This document shows positions 25,322 to 34,474 of a DNA stretch of 64,000 nt, piece by piece. This DNA is from an uncultured Clostridia bacterium. Lineage in GTDB: Bacteria > Bacillota > Clostridia > UBA1381. How positions within the stretch are numbered: the stretch's first letter is position 1; the number at the start of each line of letters is the position of its first letter. Under the pieces are notes generated by a model that had not been told where the DNA came from, did no database searches, and saw nothing but the letters and a program-made list of their open reading frames with translations. The DNA lies in assembly GCA_947624165.1 (NCBI GenBank), contig CANQJC010000003.1, positions 37,885 through 101,884 of the forward strand. Reading direction: 5' to 3'. The position numbers were made by a program, and so were the translations under genes.

Positions 25322-27634
25322 TTGAAAAAGAAAATTTTACTGTTTGCCGCCGCAGCAATGGTTTCAGGCGGGATATGCGCGCACGCCGACGTGCTGGGAG
25401 ACGTTAACGGCGGTTGGAGCACATACATGGGGGCGCATACATACTTCCATAACATTCAATATGCATCGCCGAGCGTCGGCAGTCAGTCTGAATATTACGT
25501 CGAATACACGCCGAACAGCGAGGCTGTCCCCGTTGTTGTGAACGGCAAAAGCATATGGGGTACGCGTGACATTGAAGATGCGGAAAAATACATGCGCGAC
25601 AACGGTCTGAGACCTCTTGCCGGAATCAACGCCGATTATTTTTCCTTCAGAACGGGTATACCGATGGGTTATACGATTATCGACGGTGAAATCGTATCAA
25701 AGGAATACGGCGGTCAGGACGCGCTTGGGTTCCGCGCGGACGGTACGGGATTTATAAAATGGCTCGATATACAAACCACTTTGTCGAACGGAAACCAAAG
25801 CATAAATATAATGTATATAAACAAATGGCTTCAGCCCGGCTTTGACCCCGTTTATATGCTTAACGACAAGTTTTCCGGCGATACAAAGACGGAATCGGAA
25901 TGTATATTTGTAATGTGTACGCCGATAAGCGGTAAGCTGAGCGTCGGCGGCGAAATGAAACTTATCGTCGACGACGTGTTTATCTATAACGGCGCGATAG
26001 AGATCCCCGACGGGAAACAGATTTTCGTTATGGACGTGAGCGGCGACGCTCAATGCTATGATTTCCTTTCGCATCTTGCCGCAGGGAACGAGCTTACCCT
26101 CACAAATGAAGCCGTCGGCGACGACGGAACATGGGCGGGCGTGTCAAACGCCGTTTCAAGCGTCGGCGGCAGGCTCATAAACAACGGTACTGTCAATACC
26201 GAATTTGAAGCCGGAGCGGCTCCGCGTACCGCGGTAGGGATCAAGCCCGACGGGAACATAATTTTTTATACGATAGACGGCAGACAGCCAGGACACAGCT
26301 ACGGCGTGCAGCTAAGCACGCTTGCAAAAAGAATGTCCGAGCTTGGCTGTATAGACGCAATCAATCTTGACGGCGGCGGTTCAACAACGATTTCCGCGCT
26401 TTTCCCCGGCAGCGATTCGTCCATTGTGGTAAACTCGCCCTCGGACGGCTATCTGCGCAACGTCTCAAACTTCATATTTTTACGAGATAACCGCGTAAAG
26501 AACGGAATACCATGGATCGTGAATCTTGAGGACGCGGGAAACACAAACTATCTTTCGGGTATGAGCACGCGCGTCTTTATAACAAGCGCGTATGATACGT
26601 CCAATTACAAAATCGACCCTCCGTACGAAAATCTTCATTACCGCGTTGATACGGATACCGACAGCACGATAAACGAAGAGGGATATTTATATCTGAACGG
26701 TACGGGATCGGTAAACGCAGTCGTCTATTCCGATAACGGAGATTTGGTCTCCCGTGAATATACCGTATTCGAAACTCCCGAGGAGATAAAAGTATACAAT
26801 CAAGCCGATTGGAAGGAGGTCGACGGCATTTATACCGCCGCCGACGAGGAGATGCAGCTTTCTCTTTCCGCGTCGGCTCTTGTGAATAATGTTGAGCTTA
26901 ATTCAAATAACAGAATGTTCACATGGGAAGTTGAAGGCGACGTCGGCACGATCACGCCCGACGGTATTTTCACGCTTGCAAAAACGTCGAACAAATCCGG
27001 CAAAATACTTGTACGCGCAGGAGAGACGACGACGGAAATACCTGTTGTTATAAGCGATTACCCCCAGCCGCCGAATCCTTTTGCCGACACCGAAGAACAC
27101 TGGGCGCGCGACATAATCGCAGCCATGGCGGGCGAAGGAATCATCAGCGGTCAGGAAGAAGACGGACGCATGGTATTTAAGCCCGACAATAATATGACGC
27201 GCGCGGAATTTGCTTCGATGATAGTAAACTATATACATCTCGATTTATCGAAATACGAAAGTATGCCGCTTAACTTTCTTGACGCAGCTTCAATACCTCT
27301 CTGGGCGCAAAACGCCGTCAAAGCGGCTAACTCCGAAGGAATAATATTGGGACGGATCAACGACGACGGCACGATCGAATTCGCGCCCAACGATAATATA
27401 ACAAGAGCGGAAGCAATAACTGTTTTGGGAAGAATAATAGGCGACGGCGAAAAAGCGGAGCTTGAGTTTGCCGACGCTCAGGATATACCCTCATGGGCAG
27501 AGGAGAGCACAATGCGTCTATATGCCGCCGGCGTTATTCACGGATATGAAGGAAATCTGATCCTGCCGCTCAATAATATACGCCGCGCGGAAGCGGCAGT
27601 AATGCTTTACGGAATGAACGCAATCAAAAATTAA
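25322..27634 (+). CDS. secreted SLH-anchored phosphodiester glycosidase (NAGPA-like)
   Basis: A 770-residue surface protein. A signal peptide (KKKILLFAAAAMVSGGICAHA) is followed by an NAGPA/DUF2233-type phosphodiester glycosidase domain at about 90-395 (GINADYFSFRTGIPMGYTI, PRTAVGIKPDG, INLDGGGSTTI), an Ig-like region (about 400-575) and three SLH repeats at the end (FADTEEHWARDIIAAMAGEGII; MTRAEFASMIV; ITRAEAITVL). SLH repeats bind pyruvylated wall polysaccharide, the product of CsaB enzymes such as the one at the left edge. The domain family cleaves sugar-phosphodiesters; teichoic-acid-like polymers are possible substrates. It starts at TTG behind AGGAGG. Confidence 0.9.
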   Translation: MKKKILLFAAAAMVSGGICAHADVLGDVNGGWSTYMGAHTYFHNIQYASPSVGSQSEYYVEYTPNSEAVPVVVNGKSIWGTRDIEDAEKYMRDNGLRPLAGINADYFSFRTGIPMGYTIIDGEIVSKEYGGQDALGFRADGTGFIKWLDIQTTLSNGNQSINIMYINKWLQPGFDPVYMLNDKFSGDTKTESECIFVMCTPISGKLSVGGEMKLIVDDVFIYNGAIEIPDGKQIFVMDVSGDAQCYDFLSHLAAGNELTLTNEAVGDDGTWAGVSNAVSSVGGRLINNGTVNTEFEAGAAPRTAVGIKPDGNIIFYTIDGRQPGHSYGVQLSTLAKRMSELGCIDAINLDGGGSTTISALFPGSDSSIVVNSPSDGYLRNVSNFIFLRDNRVKNGIPWIVNLEDAGNTNYLSGMSTRVFITSAYDTSNYKIDPPYENLHYRVDTDTDSTINEEGYLYLNGTGSVNAVVYSDNGDLVSREYTVFETPEEIKVYNQADWKEVDGIYTAADEEMQLSLSASALVNNVELNSNNRMFTWEVEGDVGTITPDGIFTLAKTSNKSGKILVRAGETTTEIPVVISDYPQPPNPFADTEEHWARDIIAAMAGEGIISGQEEDGRMVFKPDNNMTRAEFASMIVNYIHLDLSKYESMPLNFLDAASIPLWAQNAVKAANSEGIILGRINDDGTIEFAPNDNITRAEAITVLGRIIGDGEKAELEFADAQDIPSWAEESTMRLYAAGVIHGYEGNLILPLNNIRRAEAAVMLYGMNAIKN

Positions 27635-27692
27635 CCGACATTTTGCATAATTAACCAATGTTAATATGATTTCAAATTTTGCAAGTTGCATA

Positions 27693-27720
27693 TTGACAAA
27701 AAAATGATTAGTGGTATAAT
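27693..27720 (+). promoter_or_regulatory. promoter of glnN
   Basis: TTGACA, 16 nt, TATAAT. A small palindrome (ATTAAC CAAT GTTAAT) lies about 30 nt upstream. Confidence 0.75.
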
Positions 27721-27771
27721 AATTTATGTAAATTGAAAATAAAAATTCAATAGCTGATTTTTGGATAAGAC

Positions 27772-27814
27772 AAAGGTGTTTTATATTGATTAAAAATATA
27801 ATTCACCTTTTTTT
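27772..27814 (+). terminator. terminator-like hairpin in the glnN leader (possible attenuator)
   Basis: AAAGGTG...CACCTTT with an inner TTATAT/ATATAA stem, followed by seven Ts. It lies in the leader between promoter and glnN, 50 nt before the start codon, so it could end transcription early unless bypassed. Confidence 0.6.
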
Positions 27815-27864
27815 CATAAATATTTAAAAATTAGCTCGGACTAACATTATTAGGAGGTATTACA

Positions 27865-29940
27865 ATGAGTAATGTTGCACAAATCTTCGGCAGCAAAGTA
27901 TTCAACCTGCCGACAATGAAGGAACGTCTCCCGAAGGAAACGTACAAGTCGCTTGTAAAGACTATCAACGACGGCACAAAGCTTGACATTTCCGTCGCGG
28001 AAGTCGTTGCGCACGCGATGAAGGACTGGGCGATCGAGAACGGTTGTACGCATTATACGCACTGGTTCCAGCCTATGACGGGTCTTACGGCGGAGAAGCA
28101 CGATTCATTTATCCAGCCGACAGATGACAGAACGGTCATCATGGAATTTTCGGGCAAAGAGCTTGTAATGGGCGAACCCGACGCATCGTCATTCCCCTCA
28201 GGCGGTCTGAGAGCCACGTTCGAAGCAAGAGGTTACACGGCATGGGATCCGACGTCATTCGCATTCATTAAGGATAATTCATTGTATATCCCGACATCGT
28301 TCGTTTCGTACAGCGGTGAGGTGCTTGACAAGAAAACTCCCCTGCTCCGTTCGGAAGCGGCGATAGATAAGGCGGCGAAAAAGGTTCTTGCTCTTTTCGG
28401 CAAACACCCGAAGAGAGTTGTCGCTTACGTAGGTCCCGAGCAGGAATATTTCCTTGTTGATAAAAACCTCAGAAATAAGCGTAAGGACTTACTTTTGACA
28501 GGCAGAACGCTTTTCGGCGCGAAACCCGCGAAAGGTCAGGAAATGGACGACCACTACTTTGGTCAGATAAAAGAAAGAGTCGCAAGCTTCATGAAGGAAG
28601 TTGACGAGGAGCTTTGGAAATTAGGCGTATTTGCAAAGACAAAGCACAACGAAGTTGCTCCCGCTCAGCATGAAATAGCACCCGTATTTTCAACGACAAA
28701 CATCTCCAATGACCATAACCAGCTTACCATGGAGGTTTTGAAGAAGGTTGCCGATCATCACGGTCTTTATTGTCTCCTTCACGAAAAGCCTTATGACGGT
28801 ATTAACGGAAGCGGCAAGCACAACAACTGGTCTATCGGCACGTCCGACGGCGAGCTTCTGTTAAGACCCGGCAAGAAGCCGGAGGAAAATGTTCAGTTCC
28901 TGCTGTTCCTCGCGGCTGTTATTAAGGCTATCGACGATTACGCGGATATCCTGAGAGCGTCCGTAGCTACTGCGGGTAACGATCACCGTCTCGGTGCGAA
29001 CGAAGCACCGCCCGCGATTATTTCGATGTATCTCGGCGATCAGCTTGCGGCTGTTGTGGATCGTCTTAAGAAGCATAAGGATGTTAAGAGCGCGTCGGGC
29101 GACCTGATCGAAACAGGCGTTGATTCACTCCCCGACATCGAGAGAGACACTACCGACAGAAACAGAACGTCGCCGTTTGCCTTCACCGGCAACCGCTTTG
29201 AATTCCGCGCACCCGGTTCGAGACAGTCGATAGCCGGTATCAACATTGTTATTAACACCATCGTTGCCGAAACGCTTACCGAAATCGCAGATGAGCTTGA
29301 GGGCAGCAAGGATATTAAAAAGGATGCGTTTGATCTTGCCGTTAAGATCTTCTCGGAGCATGACAGGATCATATTCAACGGTAACGGTTACAGTGACGAA
29401 TGGATAGCCGAAGCGGAAAAGAGAGGTCTTTACAATCTCAAAACTACGCCGGACGCACTTCCCCATTTCGTATCACAGAAGTCTATCGACCTGTTCACGA
29501 AGCAGGGCGTATTCACCGAGCTTGAAGTCAAGACGCGCGGTGAGATCATGATGGAGGATTATAACAATACCGTTCATTTCGAAATGCTTACAATGCTTGA
29601 AATGGCAAAGCAGGAGATCCTGCCCGCATGTCTCAAATACACCAACTTCCTTGCGTCCGATTACGCTTCGAAGAAGTCGCTCGGTATCGATGCTCCAAAC
29701 GAGCTTGAAAGAGTTAAGAAGCTCACTTCTCTTACCGAAGAACTTATCGCAAAAATCGACGTACTGGACGCTGCTACCGATATACCCGATGTTGATGTTT
29801 ACGCGATAGGCATGTACTACAAGGAGACTGTTCTGCCCGCTATGGAGACGCTGCGCGAGACGGCTGACACGCTCGAAACCATGGTATCGAGAGAATATTG
29901 GCCCTTCCCGACATACACAGATTTACTCTATCTGGTATAA
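27865..29940 (+). CDS. glnN: type III glutamine synthetase (GlnN)
   Basis: A 691-residue type III glutamine synthetase that assimilates ammonia into glutamate with ATP. Sequence landmarks: the GSIII N-terminus ([23 protein letters not shown]), the glutamate-binding [12 protein letters not shown], the [15 protein letters not shown] stretch, [13 protein letters not shown] and [22 protein letters not shown] is common in Clostridia and Bacteroidetes. It has a 145-nt leader with a terminator-like hairpin and AGGAGG before the ATG. Confidence 0.95.
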   Translation: MSNVAQIFGSKVFNLPTMKERLPKETYKSLVKTINDGTKLDISVAEVVAHAMKDWAIENGCTHYTHWFQPMTGLTAEKHDSFIQPTDDRTVIMEFSGKELVMGEPDASSFPSGGLRATFEARGYTAWDPTSFAFIKDNSLYIPTSFVSYSGEVLDKKTPLLRSEAAIDKAAKKVLALFGKHPKRVVAYVGPEQEYFLVDKNLRNKRKDLLLTGRTLFGAKPAKGQEMDDHYFGQIKERVASFMKEVDEELWKLGVFAKTKHNEVAPAQHEIAPVFSTTNISNDHNQLTMEVLKKVADHHGLYCLLHEKPYDGINGSGKHNNWSIGTSDGELLLRPGKKPEENVQFLLFLAAVIKAIDDYADILRASVATAGNDHRLGANEAPPAIISMYLGDQLAAVVDRLKKHKDVKSASGDLIETGVDSLPDIERDTTDRNRTSPFAFTGNRFEFRAPGSRQSIAGINIVINTIVAETLTEIADELEGSKDIKKDAFDLAVKIFSEHDRIIFNGNGYSDEWIAEAEKRGLYNLKTTPDALPHFVSQKSIDLFTKQGVFTELEVKTRGEIMMEDYNNTVHFEMLTMLEMAKQEILPACLKYTNFLASDYASKKSLGIDAPNELERVKKLTSLTEELIAKIDVLDAATDIPDVDVYAIGMYYKETVLPAMETLRETADTLETMVSREYWPFPTYTDLLYLV

Positions 29941-29958
29941 TGGTATATTAAACTACAT

Positions 29959-29992
29959 AAGCCGCCCGGACGGAAGTTTGGGCGGCTTTTTA
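29959..29992 (+). terminator. terminator of glnN
   Basis: AAGCCGCCC / GGGCGGCTT hairpin followed by TTTTTAT. Confidence 0.9.
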
Positions 29993-30018
29993 TCATAGTT
30001 GCTGCGGCGTTTGATATA

Positions 30019-30047
30019 TTGACATTGGTATTCAGTTGTAGTATAAT
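30019..30047 (+). promoter_or_regulatory. promoter of the LRR surface protein
   Basis: TTGACA, 17 nt, TATAAT; both hexamers perfect. Confidence 0.85.
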
Positions 30048-30104
30048 TGATTTAGCGCGCAATGTGTGAAATAAATAACAACAGTAGAGAAAAGGGGTAT
30101 TTTT

Positions 30105-31808
30105 ATGAAAAAATTCATTTCGTTAATTGTGGTGCTGAGTATGTTATGCTCCGTTATGGGTATAACAGTATTTTCGGCGGAGAATTCCGATCTGAGTAAC
30201 ATTGAAAACAAAGACGATTTTGTGTATAATGAAGCCGGAAAAATAACATCGTATACGGGCGATAACGGAATATGTGAAATTCCTGAAGGCGCAGAGGTGA
30301 ACAGTCTGAACGGAAATCCAATTGAAAAGCTTATTGTAAACAAGGGCGTTAACCTCTCTCCCCTCCCCGCTTCCGCACAGACAACTCTAAAGGAAGCAGA
30401 ATTTAAAGAGGGTGTGACGGAGGTGGATTACAGGTATTTTGAGGACTGCGAAGCTCTTGAAAAGGTTACATTGCCGTCAACCCTGACGAAAATCGGCGAC
30501 CGAGCCTTTATGAATTGCAAGAATCTTAAAACAATTGAATGGTCCGACGGCTTGCAGTCAATCGGCGAATACGCTTTTTACGGCACGTCGCCGACGGGTG
30601 ATATTATTATGCCCGATACTGTTACATATGTCGGGGACAGCGCGTTTAGCGATTGCGGGTCGCTTGATAAGGTACATTTGTCAGACAATATTACAAATGT
30701 TCCGAAAAGCACGTGGTTCGCGGGAACAGAGATAAAGGAGATTAACATTCCCGATGCGCTGCTTGACAATCCGCCTGTGCTGTCCGCACAGGAAATTACC
30801 TTTAATTCCGATATGACGGTTAAAATCTTTAAAGCCGTCAGAGGTTCAAATTGGTGCAGCGATAAATATCTGAAAGGTAAAACGGATAAGAGTATCGGTG
30901 ATTACAAGGGATATGTCGTCGTGGAGGACACGGTTTTGAAGTACACCTCAGATGAAAAAGATCCGATAGTTCCCGAAGGTATAAAGTCAATTACCGAATA
31001 TGCGTTCGCGTACCGTGATATTGATACGGTTACATTCCCCACAACCTTGGAAAGCATTGAGAGCAGCGCGTTCGCATACACTACGCTCAAAGAAGTAACC
31101 ATACCTAAAAACGTAAAGGTAATAAGTGACGGCGCGTTCAGAGAATGTCCGCTGATTGAAAAGGTTACCTTTGAGGGTGCTCCCGAGGTCGGAAACTCGT
31201 TTCATGAGAGCGGGTTGCTGACAAAAGACAACGTAATCATCAAAGACGAATCAATAAAGCTGTCAAAAGACTTCTATGACTTTATCGGTGTAGAAAACAA
31301 TATGGATCATTTTTATAAGCAATTGGCGGATAACGGAACTGTTGTCGAAAACGCTTCAGCTCCCGCGCCGACAGCGACGCCGTCGCCAAGCGCGGAGCCT
31401 GACGTTACGCCAAAACCGAGCGCAAAGCCCGACATTACGCCGTTACCGACGGACGAGGGCAAGCTGTACGTCGAAAACGGCGAGACGCCGGTTATAAAAG
31501 TCGGCGATAAAACGGTTGATTTCCCCGACGCGAAGCCGTTCATAGACGATAACGGCAGAACACAGGTGCCGGTACGCGCCGTGTCGGAAATGCTTGACGC
31601 TAAAGTAGGCTGGTCACAGGAAACACAGACGGCAACTATTGAGAAGGACGGCGCGGCAGTATCGCTGACACTCGGAAGCAACGTAATGCTCGTGGACGGT
31701 AATGCCGTGGTTATGGACACAGCGGCGATCATCAAAGAGGAAAGAATATTCATACCCGTGCGCTTTGTCGGTGAAGCACTTGGACTTACGGTGGTATGGG
31801 AAGAATGA
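30105..31808 (+). CDS. secreted BspA-type leucine-rich-repeat protein with C-terminal stalk domain
   Basis: A 567-residue exported protein. Signal peptide MKKFISLIVVLSMLCSVMG; about residues 60-390 are BspA/TpLRR (LRR_5) repeats such as LTKIGDRAFMNCKNLKTIEW and VTYVGDSAFSDCGSLDKV; then a Pro/Thr/Ala linker with imperfect repeats (PSAEPDVTPKPSAKPDITP); then a stalk (copper amine oxidase N-like) domain with FIDDNGRTQVPVRAVSEML and RIFIPVRFVGEALG. BspA proteins often bind host or cell-surface ligands; the stalk usually links to the wall. The ligand is unknown. Confidence 0.88.
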   Translation: MKKFISLIVVLSMLCSVMGITVFSAENSDLSNIENKDDFVYNEAGKITSYTGDNGICEIPEGAEVNSLNGNPIEKLIVNKGVNLSPLPASAQTTLKEAEFKEGVTEVDYRYFEDCEALEKVTLPSTLTKIGDRAFMNCKNLKTIEWSDGLQSIGEYAFYGTSPTGDIIMPDTVTYVGDSAFSDCGSLDKVHLSDNITNVPKSTWFAGTEIKEINIPDALLDNPPVLSAQEITFNSDMTVKIFKAVRGSNWCSDKYLKGKTDKSIGDYKGYVVVEDTVLKYTSDEKDPIVPEGIKSITEYAFAYRDIDTVTFPTTLESIESSAFAYTTLKEVTIPKNVKVISDGAFRECPLIEKVTFEGAPEVGNSFHESGLLTKDNVIIKDESIKLSKDFYDFIGVENNMDHFYKQLADNGTVVENASAPAPTATPSPSAEPDVTPKPSAKPDITPLPTDEGKLYVENGETPVIKVGDKTVDFPDAKPFIDDNGRTQVPVRAVSEMLDAKVGWSQETQTATIEKDGAAVSLTLGSNVMLVDGNAVVMDTAAIIKEERIFIPVRFVGEALGLTVVWEE

Positions 31809-31825
31809 GGACAAACTCTGCATAA

Positions 31826-31858
31826 AAAAACGCTCAGACTTTATCTGAGCGTTTTTTG
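31826..31858. terminator. bidirectional terminator between LRR gene and MATE gene
   Basis: AAAAAACGCTCAGA / TCTGAGCGTTTTTT, a 14-bp perfect stem with a 5-nt loop between converging genes. Confidence 0.92.
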
Positions 31859-33202
31859 TTAGCGCAGGAGGTAATACGTGTCTTTATATTTCCAAATATA
31901 ATACGCCGCCAAGATGAGCGTCAGAAATTCTGCCGCCGGTACGGCGAACCATATTCCGTCTACGCCGAAAAGTGCCGCGAAACCGATTATAAACAGCGAT
32001 GTAAGTCCGAGCGTGCGTATAAACGAAATTATCGCCGAAACCTTGCCGTTTGAGTACGCGGTAAAAAGCGACGAAGCGAATATATTATAGCCCTTGAACA
32101 GATATCCCGACGCGAACAGCAGCATTCCGCGCTTCGCGATCTCAAATACCACTGTACCCGACTTCGCGAACGTCAGCACAAGCGGTGCGCGGAAAATTAC
32201 GGTAAGCACCGTCACGGCTACGGAGAAAAGTCCGAGGAAAACCATACTTATTCTGAAAATTTTACCAAGCTTCTCCTTTTCCTCCGCGCCGTAGTTATAG
32301 CTTATCACCGGCGCAACGCCCATCGAGTAGCCTATGCTCACGGCGACGAGGAAAAAGTCGATATACAGCACGATCGTGATCGCGGCAACTCCGTCCTGTC
32401 CCGCGAAGCGCATCATCGCGAGATTAAACAGAAGCGTGGTAATGCTCATCGCAAGATTATTTACCATTTCCGACGAACCGTTTGTGACGGTCGAAACAAG
32501 CGCGCGTCTATCGCGGCGCGGCGTTACGAAATGTACCAGCCCGTTTTTGTTGCGCGCAAAGTAAATCGTACCGACTACCGTTTGAATCGTATATCCGATA
32601 CCCGTAGCCAAAGCCGCGCCCGATATCCCCATGCCGCACGGCTTTATGAACACGTAGTCGAGGATTATGTTCGCTATACCGCCCGTAAGCGACAGCGCGA
32701 GCATCAGCTTAGGCTTGCCGTCGGCTAAAATCGCGCCGTGAACGTACATCTGCATTATCGAAAACGGTATGAAAAACGCCGATACGAGCGCGTAATCGTA
32801 ACAGTAATCGTAAATTGCCGCGTTCGCGCCGAGGAAAATAATTATCGGTTTTATGAACGCAAAAACCAACGCCATTGACACAACGGCGAGCGCGGCTAAA
32901 ACTATGTAAATATACGTAAAATCCCGATTCGCTTCAAGATTCCTGCCCGCTCCGTTTTTTATCGAAACGACAGCCGACATACCCGTGCCGAACATTGTTC
33001 CCGTTCCTGTGGCAAGTCCCAAAATCGGGAACACGATATTTACCGCCGAAAGCGCGTCCGTGTTCACGAGCCGCGACACGAAAATTCCGTCCACGATCGT
33101 ATACATCGAAGTGAAAATCATCATTATTATCGTGGGTATCGTGAATTTAATAAGAGCGCGAAACGAGATTTCCATCGATAATGAATTTTGCGGTGTACTC
33201 AT
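31859..33202 (-). CDS. MATE-family transporter
   Basis: A 447-residue membrane protein with two MATE repeats (KFTIPTIIMMIFTSMYTIVDGIFVSRLV; second repeat AVSIGYSMGVAPVISYNYG). It differs in sequence from the MATE gene at 18 kb. It starts 2 nt after the fumarase-beta gene stop, so the two are probably one transcript, preceded further up by hisB-like and hisD-like genes. The substrate is unknown; the gene order suggests export of a product of that group, which is inference. Confidence 0.88.
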   Translation of the reverse strand: MSTPQNSLSMEISFRALIKFTIPTIIMMIFTSMYTIVDGIFVSRLVNTDALSAVNIVFPILGLATGTGTMFGTGMSAVVSIKNGAGRNLEANRDFTYIYIVLAALAVVSMALVFAFIKPIIIFLGANAAIYDYCYDYALVSAFFIPFSIMQMYVHGAILADGKPKLMLALSLTGGIANIILDYVFIKPCGMGISGAALATGIGYTIQTVVGTIYFARNKNGLVHFVTPRRDRRALVSTVTNGSSEMVNNLAMSITTLLFNLAMMRFAGQDGVAAITIVLYIDFFLVAVSIGYSMGVAPVISYNYGAEEKEKLGKIFRISMVFLGLFSVAVTVLTVIFRAPLVLTFAKSGTVVFEIAKRGMLLFASGYLFKGYNIFASSLFTAYSNGKVSAIISFIRTLGLTSLFIIGFAALFGVDGIWFAVPAAEFLTLILAAYYIWKYKDTYYLLR

Positions 33203-33204
33203 TT

Positions 33205-33756
33205 TTAAATTTCCCTGTATTTTGCCTGTCCCGTTTCATATAGGTCGCAGCCTTCACAATCTGTAAGAACTACTGCGGGAAAATCCTCGACCTCAAGGCG
33301 GCGTATAGCTTCCGTACCCAAATCGTCATACGCCACGACTTCGGCTTTTTTTATTGATTGGGCTATAAGCGCGCCCGCGCCGCCTATTGCTCCGAAATAA
33401 ACGCAGCCGTTACGCACGATCGCGTCCGTAACGTCTTTGTTTCGCGCGCCCTTTCCGATCATCGCTGTCAATCCGCAGTCAAGCAAAAGCGGCGTATAAG
33501 CGTCCATTCTGCCCGACGTAGTCGGACCGCATGAACCAATGACCTCGCCCGGTTTAGCCGGACACGGGCCGGCATAGTATATTATATTGTTTTTCAAATC
33601 GATAGGAAACGTGCCGTTTTTTTTATAATCGACGCACATACGTTCATGCGCCGCGTCGCGCGCGGTATATATTACGCCGGATATAAGCACACTGTCGCCC
33701 GCTTTAAGGGTTTTTACCGTTTCCTTTGATAGCGGAGCGATAATTTTCTTTTCCAT
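33205..33756 (-). CDS. orphan class I fumarase/tartrate dehydratase beta-domain protein
   Basis: A 183-residue protein matching the C-terminal swivelling beta domain of Fe-S fumarate hydratase or L-tartrate dehydratase (FumA C-term, TtdB): SGVIYTARDAAHERM, YYAGPCPAKPGEVIGSCGPTTSGRMD and GKGARN are the classical motifs. The domain works with an alpha subunit carrying the 4Fe-4S cluster; no alpha subunit is encoded nearby. The preceding 98-nt gap holds a 50-bp repeat. It overlaps the same transcript direction as MATE (2-nt gap). Confidence 0.85.
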   Translation of the reverse strand: MEKKIIAPLSKETVKTLKAGDSVLISGVIYTARDAAHERMCVDYKKNGTFPIDLKNNIIYYAGPCPAKPGEVIGSCGPTTSGRMDAYTPLLLDCGLTAMIGKGARNKDVTDAIVRNGCVYFGAIGGAGALIAQSIKKAEVVAYDDLGTEAIRRLEVEDFPAVVLTDCEGCDLYETGQAKYREI

Positions 33757-33780
33757 CGTTTTACCTCCTCAATGAATATT

Positions 33781-33830
33781 TATAGGGGCGGCTATCAGCC
33801 GCCCGCGGGCGACCAACGGTCGCCCCTACA
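33781..33830. repeat. GC-rich double-hairpin repeat (REP-like)
   Basis: Two small hairpins, GGGGCGGCT atc AGCCGCCC and GGGCGACC aac GGTCGCCCC, inside an outer palindrome TAGGGGCG...CGCCCCTA. This resembles interspersed repeats I recall from gut Clostridia genomes. Only one copy is in the window, so repeat status rests on form and memory. Confidence 0.7.
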
Positions 33831-33854
33831 ACACATTGGTTTACATAATTATTT

Positions 33855-34472
33855 TTATTCTATCGTCCATTCTATTTTTCCCGCAACGCCGCTTGTCTTA
33901 CCCATACGGCTTTCGGAAATTTCAAAGGCTTTTTTCAGCGCGCTGCCAAACGAGCGATAAACGGCTTCCCAGATATGATGTCCGTTAGTACCCTTGAAAA
34001 TATCAATATGGACGGTACATAACGCGCCCTGCGCAAATCCGTCAAGGAACGTCTCAAGGTCGTCCGTATCCATGCCCTCAACCGACTGAGACATCGTAAC
34101 GCCGTGATACGATATATCGCAATAAGCACGCGATTCGAAGCTGATACAGGTTTGCGCCTTTGCTTCGTCAATAATGCCGAACGCGTCGCCAAAACCGACC
34201 GCGCCGTTTGTGCGGTCTATGTATTCCTTTGCCGCCTTACCGAGCGCGATGCCCAAATCTTCGCATATGACGTGCGTTAAAGTAAATTCATCAAGTTTTA
34301 TATCTGTTGCGATGTTTACTTCGCCGCGCCACGCAATATGCTCAAGCATATGATTGAGAAACGGTATGGGCGTTTTTATATATTTTCTGTAATCCGGCTT
34401 TAACGGCGAAAAGTCCAGCTCTACACCTATTTCCGATTCGGTTGTTCTTCGTTTAACCTTAATTTTTTCCAT
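33855..34472 (-). CDS. hisB: divergent imidazoleglycerol-phosphate dehydratase-family protein (HisB-like)
   Basis: A 205-residue member of the IGPD fold. It keeps RRTTESEI, FLNHMLEH and GHHIWEA, but two core motifs differ: FDHML reads LNHML, and the metal-binding HHTxED reads HVICED, so one of the two adjacent histidines is replaced by valine. An N-terminal insert (LDFSPLKPDYRKYIKTPIP) replaces the usual GxG loop. It follows the HisD-like gene by 2 nt. No other histidine gene is in the window. It may be a true but divergent HisB or a paralogue with another substrate. Confidence 0.75.
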   Translation of the reverse strand: MEKIKVKRRTTESEIGVELDFSPLKPDYRKYIKTPIPFLNHMLEHIAWRGEVNIATDIKLDEFTLTHVICEDLGIALGKAAKEYIDRTNGAVGFGDAFGIIDEAKAQTCISFESRAYCDISYHGVTMSQSVEGMDTDDLETFLDGFAQGALCTVHIDIFKGTNGHHIWEAVYRSFGSALKKAFEISESRMGKTSGVAGKIEWTIE

Positions 34473-34474
34473 GA

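Noticed and set aside
27721-27864. glnN leader examined for a glutamine riboswitch
   Set aside because: No glnA-motif core was recognised; only a terminator-like hairpin is supported.
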